Positions 35,661-43,243 of a DNA stretch of 46,061 bases are shown piece after piece. The DNA comes from Gemmatimonadetes bacterium 13_2_20CM_2_65_7 (GTDB lineage: Bacteria; Gemmatimonadota; Gemmatimonadetes; Gemmatimonadales; GWC2-71-9): the NCBI GenBank assembly GCA_001915025.1, contig MNDR01000008.1, positions 1-46,061 on the forward strand, given 5' to 3'. Each line of letters opens with the position of its first letter. Positions within the stretch are counted from its first letter, which is position 1. The position numbers and the translations under genes were made by a program. Below the pieces are notes generated by a model. It did no database searches, had not been told where the DNA came from, and saw nothing but the letters and a program-made list of their open reading frames with translations.

Positions 35661-37357
35661 CGGATCCGAATCACATTCAGTCGCGGCACCAGCGCCACGT
35701 TGAAAAGCCCGCCGTTCGCCGACGTGAACTGGAGCGTGAAGCCAGGGTCCCCAGGCGACTGCGTCGCCCGATGGTAGATGCCCGAGCCCGCGCGCAGCGT
35801 TCCGGTGAGCAGCACCGAGCGCCCTTCGCTCACTGTGGCAACAAGCGGGAACGGCTTTTTGAATACCGTGTCTACCTGCGCGTTGAGCGACGCGAACGTA
35901 GCGCGGTACGACCAGGAGTCGTACTTCAGCTCGGGCGGCGCCGCAAAGCCGGGAAGATCGGACACGTAGTTGGCCAGCGCCCAGCGGGACACGACCGTTT
36001 CGAATGGGACGCCGGTCACCGCCGCGACATTTTGCGCACCGGTGTTGGTGGTTTGCAGCAGCCGCCTGGTGAACGCGTTCCATTGCGCGGCGGTGGTGCC
36101 GCCCGAATATCGATCGACCACATAGCGCACGAACATCCAGGCGGCGCCCCGCTCGGCCAGCGTTCCGATTCCCGAGGTGGGCAAGAGAAAATGTTTGCCG
36201 GTGGAATCGAGATACGTATAGGCATCGATAAGATCGCCACCATAAAACCGGCATTGCGTTGTGCCGATCACGCAGGTGGAGACCGGTGCATCGGGCTGCG
36301 TCTCGTAACTGCGACCACCCAACTCCTCGGCGTAGTGCGAGAAGCCCTCGTTGAGCCACAAGACTTCGCTAGATCCGCTACGAACGAGCACATGCTGGTT
36401 GAAGCTGATCATGTGCTGGAATTCGTGGATGAACGTCACGGGCACGAACCGCTGCACGTCGATGACGCTGTGCTTGCAGCTCAACTTGCCCGTCGGATCC
36501 GCGACAATCGAATAGAACACCTCTCCCTTATTTGAGCGCGAATCGTTGCGGAATTGCGGGTCCAGATCGAGGCCGAAGAAGAAGCCCGCCACAAAACCGG
36601 TTTTCAGGCACACGCTGGCGCTGACGAGTTTGTTGACGACGTTCGTCATCAGGACGAGCACGACGCTGTTCGTATCGATGTCCGATTCGCGTCCGAAGGC
36701 CGCCGTATCGATTGGATAGAGACGCTGGTCGAAGGTTTTGGCGATGCTATCGAGCTGCGTGGAATCGAGGCCGCCGGCGGGCGCAAGCGTGTCGACGTAT
36801 ATCGCCACCTTGCTCTGCACCGCACGCACTCGCGCGATGACCCGAGTGAACGTCGAGCAGTCGAGTCTGGCGCACACCATGAACGCGCGCTGATCGTTCA
36901 GCGCGGGAGGACCGGCTTGAACCGCCGGCCCTTCGAGGGCAGGGGCAGCCTTCGCCATGGCGTCGCGATTGGGAGGGAAACCCCAGGAACGCCGCTCCTC
37001 GCCCAGGCGCAAGAAGTCGTGGAATTGCAGGGCCGGAGACGACGGAGGTTCGCCAATACCTGGCGAGGGTCCCGGCACGGGGAGAATCGTGTCGCCCCCA
37101 AGCCGGAACGACCCCGTCTTCCCAGGAACGCCGGTGGCGAGCTGCGGCACCACGAGGTACTCGAGGGTCGCGGGCGTCCCGTTGGCCGGAAACACTGTGC
37201 ACCCGGAGTCGAGCACAGCATCAATCGACCGGTAGGCACCAGGAATGGCCAACACCACGGAGTCGCCCGCCGCTGTGCACGGACGCAGGTGCGGCTCCGT
37301 ACCGCTACTACATGCCGCTATTGCCGCTGCCAACAGCCACAGCGGTTTCCGGGACAT
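35657..37357 (-). CDS. Lipoprotein metalloprotease, M30 (hyicolysin)-like
   Basis: 566 residues from the ATG at 37357 (another ATG at 37366 is too close to the ribosome-binding site GGGAGAGG). The signal peptide LWLLAAAIAAC ends in a lipobox, so it is a lipoprotein. Near residue 310 is the zinc motif TFIHEFQHMISFNQHV, followed about 25 residues later by WLNEGFSHYAEELGG, giving an H-E-x-x-H plus downstream Glu arrangement of gluzincin type. The C-terminal part is beta-rich (VSEGRSVLLTGTLRAGSG) and may be a pre-peptidase-like domain. Family M30 is my best guess. The stop overlaps the start of the PorV-like gene. Confidence 0.82.
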   Translation of the reverse strand: MSRKPLWLLAAAIAACSSGTEPHLRPCTAAGDSVVLAIPGAYRSIDAVLDSGCTVFPANGTPATLEYLVVPQLATGVPGKTGSFRLGGDTILPVPGPSPGIGEPPSSPALQFHDFLRLGEERRSWGFPPNRDAMAKAAPALEGPAVQAGPPALNDQRAFMVCARLDCSTFTRVIARVRAVQSKVAIYVDTLAPAGGLDSTQLDSIAKTFDQRLYPIDTAAFGRESDIDTNSVVLVLMTNVVNKLVSASVCLKTGFVAGFFFGLDLDPQFRNDSRSNKGEVFYSIVADPTGKLSCKHSVIDVQRFVPVTFIHEFQHMISFNQHVLVRSGSSEVLWLNEGFSHYAEELGGRSYETQPDAPVSTCVIGTTQCRFYGGDLIDAYTYLDSTGKHFLLPTSGIGTLAERGAAWMFVRYVVDRYSGGTTAAQWNAFTRRLLQTTNTGAQNVAAVTGVPFETVVSRWALANYVSDLPGFAAPPELKYDSWSYRATFASLNAQVDTVFKKPFPLVATVSEGRSVLLTGTLRAGSGIYHRATQSPGDPGFTLQFTSANGGLFNVALVPRLNVIRIR

Positions 37358-38669
37358 GCAGTGCATTCCTCTCCCTCTCCGTTACCTCTCCGGTGCGCCG
37401 CAGAGCCCATTGGAAACAGAGCGGTCCGGCTAGCTGGTGCACACCGACCATAGCGACGAGCAGTGCTTCCAGCGACACGTTCGACTCGGGAAATGCGCGC
37501 CGCAGCAGCGCGGCGAGGGTGATAGCCAGCCCTCCTTGCGAGACCAAGCCCAGCCATCCGTACTGTGCGAAATCTCCCCCCGCCCCCCCCGCCCAGCGAA
37601 ATCCCCAACGCAACCCATTGATCCGTAAGCCCACGAGCAGCAGCACCCACGGCCACATTTCGCCCAGCGCGTCCAGCCCAAGGTTGGTCCCCGCGAGCGC
37701 AAAAAATACGACATAGACCGGAACCGCGCATCGCTTGAGCTCGCTCGAGAGGCGCTCTCCCTCACGCGAATCGATGTTGCGCACGGTAACGCCGGCCGCG
37801 AGCGCCACGAGGACGGGGTCGAGTTGAACCAAGCGGACCGCCTGCGACACGAGGAAGGCGGCGATCAACAACGCCCATTCCACATATCGCTCCCGCAGCA
37901 CGCGGAGGTATTGCGCCGCGCCGAGTCCCAATGCGGCGCCGCCGGCGAGCGATCCGAATAGCAGCAGCAAACCGCGAAAAGCGATTCCGGGTCTGACGGC
38001 CCCGCCACTCGCGAGCGGCTGCGCGATGGCGAGGACGACGATCAACAGCAGCACGCCGGCGACGGCCTGCACGATCGTGAGATCCACCATCGTGCGGGCA
38101 AGCGAACCCTCCGCGCCGATATCGGTGACGAGCGCCAGCGTCGTGGTCGGCGATACCAGCGCCGCCATCGCTCCCAGCACGAGCGCGAACGCGATGGCGT
38201 CGCGGAACGGCTGGTGGGCGGTGAGTGGGAACCACGGACTGATGGTGAGGACGACGAGCGCGACGACGGCAAACGGAATCGCCATTGCGCCCGCCATCAT
38301 TCGCAGCAGCGTGACGCGGCGTTCGCCGCGCAGTGCCAGCGAACGGACGTCGAGCTCGCAGCCGGCAGCCAACGCGATGAGTGACAGCGCTCCGGTCGCA
38401 ATTGGGCTGAGCGCCTGCACCTCGTCGGAGCGAATCAGCCCGAGCCAGCCGGACCCGGCCAGGAAACCAACGACGAGATAACCGACAATGCGCGGCAGCC
38501 GCAGCCGGCTACGTTGCGCGATCCCGCCGCCCAAATACGCGGCAAACAGAAGGAACCCGAGTGACAGCGTCGCGCGCGCTTCCACGGAAGCGAGGACTCC
38601 TCCCGCGCGCGCGAACCGCTGTAGTACCGCCATGATGACGAACGAGAACGCAAGCAGCAGCCATTGCAT
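37308..38669 (-). CDS. Cation:proton antiporter (CPA2-like membrane protein)
   Basis: 453 residues, nearly all hydrophobic, with about a dozen membrane segments. Start region MQWLLLAFSFVIMAVLQRFA; characteristic segments include LPRIVGYLVVGFLAGSGWLG, AGCELDVRSLALRG, VLGAMAALVSPTTTLALVTD and VYVVFFALAGTNLGLDALG, as in the Na+/H+ exchanger (Kef/CPA2) fold. No TrkA-N domain follows. The frame runs upstream opposite dnaE, but translation should start at 38669. Its last ~50 bases overlap the start of the M30-like gene on the same strand. Confidence 0.88.
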   Translation of the reverse strand: MQWLLLAFSFVIMAVLQRFARAGGVLASVEARATLSLGFLLFAAYLGGGIAQRSRLRLPRIVGYLVVGFLAGSGWLGLIRSDEVQALSPIATGALSLIALAAGCELDVRSLALRGERRVTLLRMMAGAMAIPFAVVALVVLTISPWFPLTAHQPFRDAIAFALVLGAMAALVSPTTTLALVTDIGAEGSLARTMVDLTIVQAVAGVLLLIVVLAIAQPLASGGAVRPGIAFRGLLLLFGSLAGGAALGLGAAQYLRVLRERYVEWALLIAAFLVSQAVRLVQLDPVLVALAAGVTVRNIDSREGERLSSELKRCAVPVYVVFFALAGTNLGLDALGEMWPWVLLLVGLRINGLRWGFRWAGGAGGDFAQYGWLGLVSQGGLAITLAALLRRAFPESNVSLEALLVAMVGVHQLAGPLCFQWALRRTGEVTERERNALHVPETAVAVGSGNSGM

Positions 38670-38692
38670 GAGCGCCGAAAATACGGCATCTT
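38664..38692 (+). promoter_or_regulatory. Candidate promoter for dnaE (TTGCAT-N17-CATCTT)
   Basis: The -35 candidate TTGCAT (38664-38669) overlaps the antiporter start codon, and CATCTT (38687-38692) follows 17 nt later, 13 nt before the dnaE ATG. The first base of the -10 box is atypical. Confidence 0.35.
38678..38683 (-). promoter_or_regulatory. -10 box (TATTTT) 8 nt before the antiporter gene
   Basis: On the minus strand TATTTT is followed by eight bases and the ATG at 38669, consistent with the leaderless spacing seen elsewhere. It interleaves with the dnaE promoter candidate. Confidence 0.35.
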
Positions 38693-38705
38693 CAGCGGCG
38701 GAACC

Positions 38706-41700
38706 ATGCCGTTCGTTCACCTCCACACGCATAGCGAGTACTCTCTCCTCGACGGCGCGAATCGCATCCCCGACCTGCTCGATCGGGTGCAGGCGTTGGG
38801 GATGGATTCGTTGGCGATTACCGACCACGGCAATCTGCACGGCGCGTGGTCGTTCTACGCCGAAGCGAAGGCGCGCAAGATCCGGCCGATTCTGGGCTTC
38901 GAGGCCTACCTCGCGTTTGGCAGCCGCCTGAGCCGCGAGAAGCCCAGCGCCGACACGCCGCTCGGTTCCAACTACTCGCACCTGGTGCTGCTCGCCAAGA
39001 ACCGCATCGGTTATCAGAACCTGATCAAGCTGTCGTCGATCGGATTCCTCGAGGGCTACTACCGCCGGCCACGCATCGACAAGGAAGTGTTGGAGCGCCA
39101 TCGCGATGGGCTGGTCGCGCTGGCCGCGTGTCTCTCGGGCGAAATCGCGCTGTATCTCCGGCAGGGCAACTACGAAGCGGCCAAGACGAGCGCGGCGTGG
39201 TTCGCGCGGACCCTCGGCCCCGACGGCTTCTGGCTCGAGGTCCAGAATCACGGCCTTCCCGAGGAGAAGATCGTCACGGAAGGAATGTTCCGGATCGCAA
39301 CGGAGCTGGGGCTGCCGGTCGCCGCGACCAACGACGCGCACTACTTAAAGAAGGAAGACGCCGAAGCGCACGACGTGCTGCTCGCAATCGGCACGGGGAA
39401 AGATCTCGATGACCCCAAGCGGTTCCGCTTCTTCGGCCAGGAGAGCTACGTCAAATCGGAAGCCGAGATGCGCGAGTTGTTTGGCAATCGGGCCGACGTC
39501 CTGGCGGAGACGGCGCGGATCGCGGAGCTGTGTGAGTTCGATTTCGAGAAACGCTACTTCCTGCCGCAGTATCCGCGTCCCGCGGAGTTCGCCACGGATC
39601 AGGACCTGCTCGTTCACCTCGCGCGTAAGGGTGCTGTAGAGCGCTACGGCGATCCGCTGCCCGCCGTGGTGGAGCAGCGGCTCGAGTATGAGCTCGACGT
39701 CATCACGCGCACCGGGTACGCCGGCTACTTCCTGATCGTCTACGATCTCGTAAAAGCGGCCCGCGACCGCGGCATTCCGGTCGGGCCGGGACGCGGCTCC
39801 GCCGCCGGATCGCTCATCGCGTACGCGCTGCGCATTACGACGGTCGATCCGCTCAAGTTCGACTTGCTGTTCGAGCGGTTCCTCAATCCCGAACGCATCT
39901 CGATGCCGGATATCGATCTCGATTTCTGCTTCGAGCGGCGGGGAGAAGTGCTCGAGTACGCGCGCGAGCGCTACGGGCGGGAGTCCGTCGGCCAGATCAT
40001 CACGTTCGGCACGCTGAAAGCGCGCGCCGCCTTCCGGGACGTCGCCCGGACGCTGCGCGTCGAGATGGCCGACGTCGAGCGCTTGACCAAACTGATTCCG
40101 TCGGGGCCGGCGTTCAGCGTGACGTTGGCGGAGGCAAGTGACAAAGTTCCGGAGGTGCGAGCCGCCGCCGCTCAGGACGAGCGCATTCGCAAAGTGCTCG
40201 ACCTGGGGTCGCGCATCGAGGGACTGGCGCGTCACGCATCGGTGCATGCGGCGGGCGTCGTGATCGCACCGGGACCGCTGACCGATTACGTCCCAGTCTG
40301 CACGGCACCGGATTCCAAAGGCGACGCCTCCTCCCCCGACGCGATCATCACGCAGTACGACATGGTGGGTCTCGAGGAAGTCGGCATGCTGAAGATCGAC
40401 CTCCTCGGCCTCAAGACGCTCACCGTGCTGCACGACGCCACACGCATGGTCGTCGATCGACATGGCGTCACGATCGACCTCGAACACCCCGATCTCGACG
40501 ATCCCAAAGTGTATGCGTTGCTGCGGTCGGGCCGGACGGCCGGGATCTTCCAGTTTGAATCGCCGCTTGCGACCGACTGCCTGCGCAACATGAAGTGCGA
40601 TCGCTTCGACGATCTCGTCGCGACCAACGCCCTGCTCCGCCCCGGTCCGCTCGACACGGGGATGTACCTCGTCTTCATCAATCGCAAACTCGGCCGCGAG
40701 AAAGTCCGCTACCCGCACCCCGCGCTCGAAGAGATTCTCGCGCCGACCTACGGCGTGATCGTCTATCAGGAGCAGGTGATGCGGATCGCGAGCGCGCTGG
40801 CCGGCTACTCTCTCGCCGAAGCCGACGTGCTGCGCAAGGCGGTCGGTAAGAAGATCAAAGAGCTGATTCAGGAAGAGCTCAGCAACTTCGTGAAGCGGGC
40901 GATCGCGCGCGGCCACGATAAGCGCACCGTCGAGGAGATCGCCGCACAGATCGAGACGTTCGGCCGCTACGGCTTCAACAAGTCGCACTCCGTCGCGTAT
41001 TCGATCCTTTCCTACCAGACCGGGTGGTTCAAGACCTATTATCCTGCCGAGTTCATGGCGGCGTTGCTGTCCTCGGAAATCGGCAACACCGATCGCGTGG
41101 TGCAGTACATCAACGAGGCGCGTGAGCTCGGCCTCCAGGTGCTAGCGCCGGATGTGAACGAGTCGGGGTACAAGTTCACCGTCGTCGGCGACAAACGCAT
41201 TCGCTTCGGACTCGGCGCCGTGCGCAACGTCGGTGAAGGCGCGATCGCCTCGATCATCGCCGGCCGTCGCGACGCTCCCTACCGTTCGCTGGTCGAGCTG
41301 TGCGACCGCGTGGATCTCCGCCTCTGCAACAAGCGGGTGATCGAATCGCTCATCGATGCGGGCGCGTGCGATTCACTGGCGGGACATCGCGCCCAGCTCG
41401 TCACCGCGCTGGACCATGCGTTCGGCGAGGCGCAGGTACGGCAGCAGGAACGGACCTCCGGTCAGCACGCGCTGTTCGGGGAGGACACGCCCGCGGCGTC
41501 ACCCCCGCAGGCGCTGCCTGACGTCCCGCCATGGACCGAGCACGAGCGCCTGGCACGGGAGAAGGCGGTGCTTGGCTTCTTCATTTCCGGCCACCCCCTC
41601 GCCAAATACCGCACGGAAGTGGAGCTTTTCGGGAATCGGACGACCGCGACATTGGGGATGTGGAGCGAGCAGAAGGTCGCCGTTGCGGCGGTGGTCACAG

Positions 41701-42194
41701 CCTTGAAGCGGCAGATCTCAAAGAAAAGCGGCGCCGAGTATGCGCGGCTGACGCTGGAAGACTTCACGGGGACAGCGGAGGCGTTGGTATTTCCGGAGGC
41801 GTGGGCCAAGCTGAACGGGGTGATTCACGCGGACGGGGCCTATCTGCTCACCGGCGGCTACATCCCGCGCGATCGTGGTGAAGAGCAGGCGCCGTTCATC
41901 GTCGATTCGGCGCGCGGCCTCGACGACCTGAAACCGAGCGGCGCGATCGGCGTCGCGCTGCGCTGGACTGCAAACACCAGGCCGGACCCCGAAACGGCGC
42001 GTGCCATTGCGGCGCTGTGCGCCGCGCATCCCGGTCCCACGCCCGTCTTTCTCGAGTGGAACGGCGCGAACGGATCGGGAAACGAGACCGTGCGGTTGCG
42101 CAGCCGCTCGTTCCGCGTGGACGCGGCCGACGATCTGTTGGCGGCGCTCCGGGATATTGTCGGCGCCGACGGGGTGGCGTTGGTTCGGGCATAG
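38706..42194 (+). CDS. dnaE: DNA polymerase III subunit alpha
   Basis: Replicative polymerase of 1162 residues (the ATG at 38664 would add 14 that look non-homologous). The N-terminal PHP domain is VHLHTHSEYSLLDGA with ITDHGNLHGAWSFYAEAKAR. The polymerase core has VGPGRGSAAGSLIAYAL and the catalytic aspartates in MPDIDLDFCFERR, then YDMVGLEEVGMLKIDLLGLK, RPGPLDTGMYLVFINRK and FNKSHSVAYSILSYQTGWFK. Then come helix-hairpin-helix segments (LCNKRVIESLIDAGACDSL) and a C-terminal OB domain (AAVVTALKRQISKKSGAEYA). DnaE1 type, full length. Confidence 0.97.
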   Translation: MPFVHLHTHSEYSLLDGANRIPDLLDRVQALGMDSLAITDHGNLHGAWSFYAEAKARKIRPILGFEAYLAFGSRLSREKPSADTPLGSNYSHLVLLAKNRIGYQNLIKLSSIGFLEGYYRRPRIDKEVLERHRDGLVALAACLSGEIALYLRQGNYEAAKTSAAWFARTLGPDGFWLEVQNHGLPEEKIVTEGMFRIATELGLPVAATNDAHYLKKEDAEAHDVLLAIGTGKDLDDPKRFRFFGQESYVKSEAEMRELFGNRADVLAETARIAELCEFDFEKRYFLPQYPRPAEFATDQDLLVHLARKGAVERYGDPLPAVVEQRLEYELDVITRTGYAGYFLIVYDLVKAARDRGIPVGPGRGSAAGSLIAYALRITTVDPLKFDLLFERFLNPERISMPDIDLDFCFERRGEVLEYARERYGRESVGQIITFGTLKARAAFRDVARTLRVEMADVERLTKLIPSGPAFSVTLAEASDKVPEVRAAAAQDERIRKVLDLGSRIEGLARHASVHAAGVVIAPGPLTDYVPVCTAPDSKGDASSPDAIITQYDMVGLEEVGMLKIDLLGLKTLTVLHDATRMVVDRHGVTIDLEHPDLDDPKVYALLRSGRTAGIFQFESPLATDCLRNMKCDRFDDLVATNALLRPGPLDTGMYLVFINRKLGREKVRYPHPALEEILAPTYGVIVYQEQVMRIASALAGYSLAEADVLRKAVGKKIKELIQEELSNFVKRAIARGHDKRTVEEIAAQIETFGRYGFNKSHSVAYSILSYQTGWFKTYYPAEFMAALLSSEIGNTDRVVQYINEARELGLQVLAPDVNESGYKFTVVGDKRIRFGLGAVRNVGEGAIASIIAGRRDAPYRSLVELCDRVDLRLCNKRVIESLIDAGACDSLAGHRAQLVTALDHAFGEAQVRQQERTSGQHALFGEDTPAASPPQALPDVPPWTEHERLAREKAVLGFFISGHPLAKYRTEVELFGNRTTATLGMWSEQKVAVAAVVTALKRQISKKSGAEYARLTLEDFTGTAEALVFPEAWAKLNGVIHADGAYLLTGGYIPRDRGEEQAPFIVDSARGLDDLKPSGAIGVALRWTANTRPDPETARAIAALCAAHPGPTPVFLEWNGANGSGNETVRLRSRSFRVDAADDLLAALRDIVGADGVALVRA

Positions 42195-42212
42195 GAACCT
42201 GATTTGGTTTGT

Positions 42213-42262
42213 GTAGGGGCAAGAGTGTAGGGACAGGGGGCGCAGCATGCTGCGCCCCTACT
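42213..42262. repeat. REP-like palindrome between dnaE and accA
   Basis: The core 42237-42258 is a perfect 22-bp palindrome (GGGGCGCAGCATGCTGCGCCCC), bounded by GTAGGGGC (42213-42220) and GCCCCTAC (42254-42261). It would form a strong hairpin after dnaE. It resembles a dispersed repeat rather than a classic terminator because no T-run follows. The rest of the spacer (42195-42285) shows nothing else. Confidence 0.7.
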
Positions 42263-42285
42263 GAATTCATCACCAATAGGACTTG

Positions 42286-43242
42286 ATGGCGATATACACA
42301 TTGGATTTCGAAAAACCGCTGCTCGAGCTGGAGAAACAGATCGAGGAGCTGAAACGCATCGCGGGTGAGAAGCCGGATGTCGCGAAGAGCATCCGGCCCC
42401 TCGAAGACCAGCTCGCCGCGCTGCGTCTCGAGATCTATAAGCACCTGACGCCGATGCAGCGCGTGCAGGTCGCCCGTCATCCCCGCCGTCCCTACCCGCT
42501 CGATTACGTGAACACCGTCTTCACCGACTTCGTCGAGCTCCACGGCGACCGGCTCTATCGGGATGACCCGGCGATTGTGGGAGGGTGGGCGCGGCTCGAT
42601 GGCACCAGCGTCATGGTTATCGGTCATCAAAAAGGCCGGGATACCAAGGAGAACCTGTATCGCAACTTCGGCATGGCGCATCCCGAGGGCTACCGCAAGG
42701 CGATGCGGCTGATGCGGCTGGCCGCCAAATTCGGCGCGCCTGTCATCACGCTCGTGGACACGCCGGGCGCCTATCCGGGACTCGGCGCGGAAGAACGAGG
42801 CCAGGCGGAAGCGATCGCGAGCAGCCTGATCGAGATGGCGTCGCTGCAGACGCCCATCATTACCGCAGTCATCGGCGAAGGTGGCTCGGGCGGCGCGCTT
42901 GCGGTCGGCCTCGCCGATCGGGTGCTGATGCTCGAGAACTCCGTCTACTCTGTCATCTCCCCCGAGGGCTGCGCGGCGATTCTCTGGAAAGACGCAAGCC
43001 AGCGGGAGCGTGCCGCGGAAGCACTCAAGATCACCGCCCAGGACCTCCTGAAGCTCGGCGTGATCGACGAGATCGTGCCCGAGCCGCCGGGCGGCGCGCA
43101 TTCCGATCCCGACGCGGCGGCCGCCTCCCTCGGCGACGCGCTGCAGCGCCACCTGGGCCAACTGCGGAAGCTGAAGGTCGACAAACTCCTCAAACGCCGC
43201 GAAGAAAAGTACCTTTCCATGGGTGCGCTGACCGAGAAGTGA
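42286..43242 (+). CDS. accA: Acetyl-CoA carboxylase carboxyltransferase subunit alpha
   Basis: Carboxyltransferase half of acetyl-CoA carboxylase, first step of fatty-acid synthesis, working with AccD. N-terminal coiled region TLDFEKPLLELEKQIEELKR, then PTQRVQ-like HLTPMQRVQVARHPRRPYPL, DFVELHGDRLYRDDPAIVGG, LVDTPGAYPGLGAEERGQAEAI and the oxyanion-type GEGGSGGALAVGLADRVLM, ending in VIDEIVPEPPGGAHSDP. 318 residues from ATG 42286 (a TTG at 42283 precedes it). accD is not in the window. Confidence 0.97.
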   Translation: MAIYTLDFEKPLLELEKQIEELKRIAGEKPDVAKSIRPLEDQLAALRLEIYKHLTPMQRVQVARHPRRPYPLDYVNTVFTDFVELHGDRLYRDDPAIVGGWARLDGTSVMVIGHQKGRDTKENLYRNFGMAHPEGYRKAMRLMRLAAKFGAPVITLVDTPGAYPGLGAEERGQAEAIASSLIEMASLQTPIITAVIGEGGSGGALAVGLADRVLMLENSVYSVISPEGCAAILWKDASQRERAAEALKITAQDLLKLGVIDEIVPEPPGGAHSDPDAAAASLGDALQRHLGQLRKLKVDKLLKRREEKYLSMGALTEK

Positions 43243-43243
43243 T

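Noticed and set aside
34896-36359. 487-codon minus-strand frame as one protein
   Set aside because: Its first ~230 codons are antisense-frame noise within the M30-like gene and its last part is out of frame; only the central piece from 35660 is the PorV-like N-terminus.
38670-39341. N-terminal 224-codon extension of the antiporter
   Set aside because: It is antisense to the PHP domain of dnaE and is not hydrophobic; the antiporter begins at 38669.
39345-40988. 547-codon minus-strand frame opposite dnaE
   Set aside because: Shadow of dnaE; no start signal and no recognisable domain.
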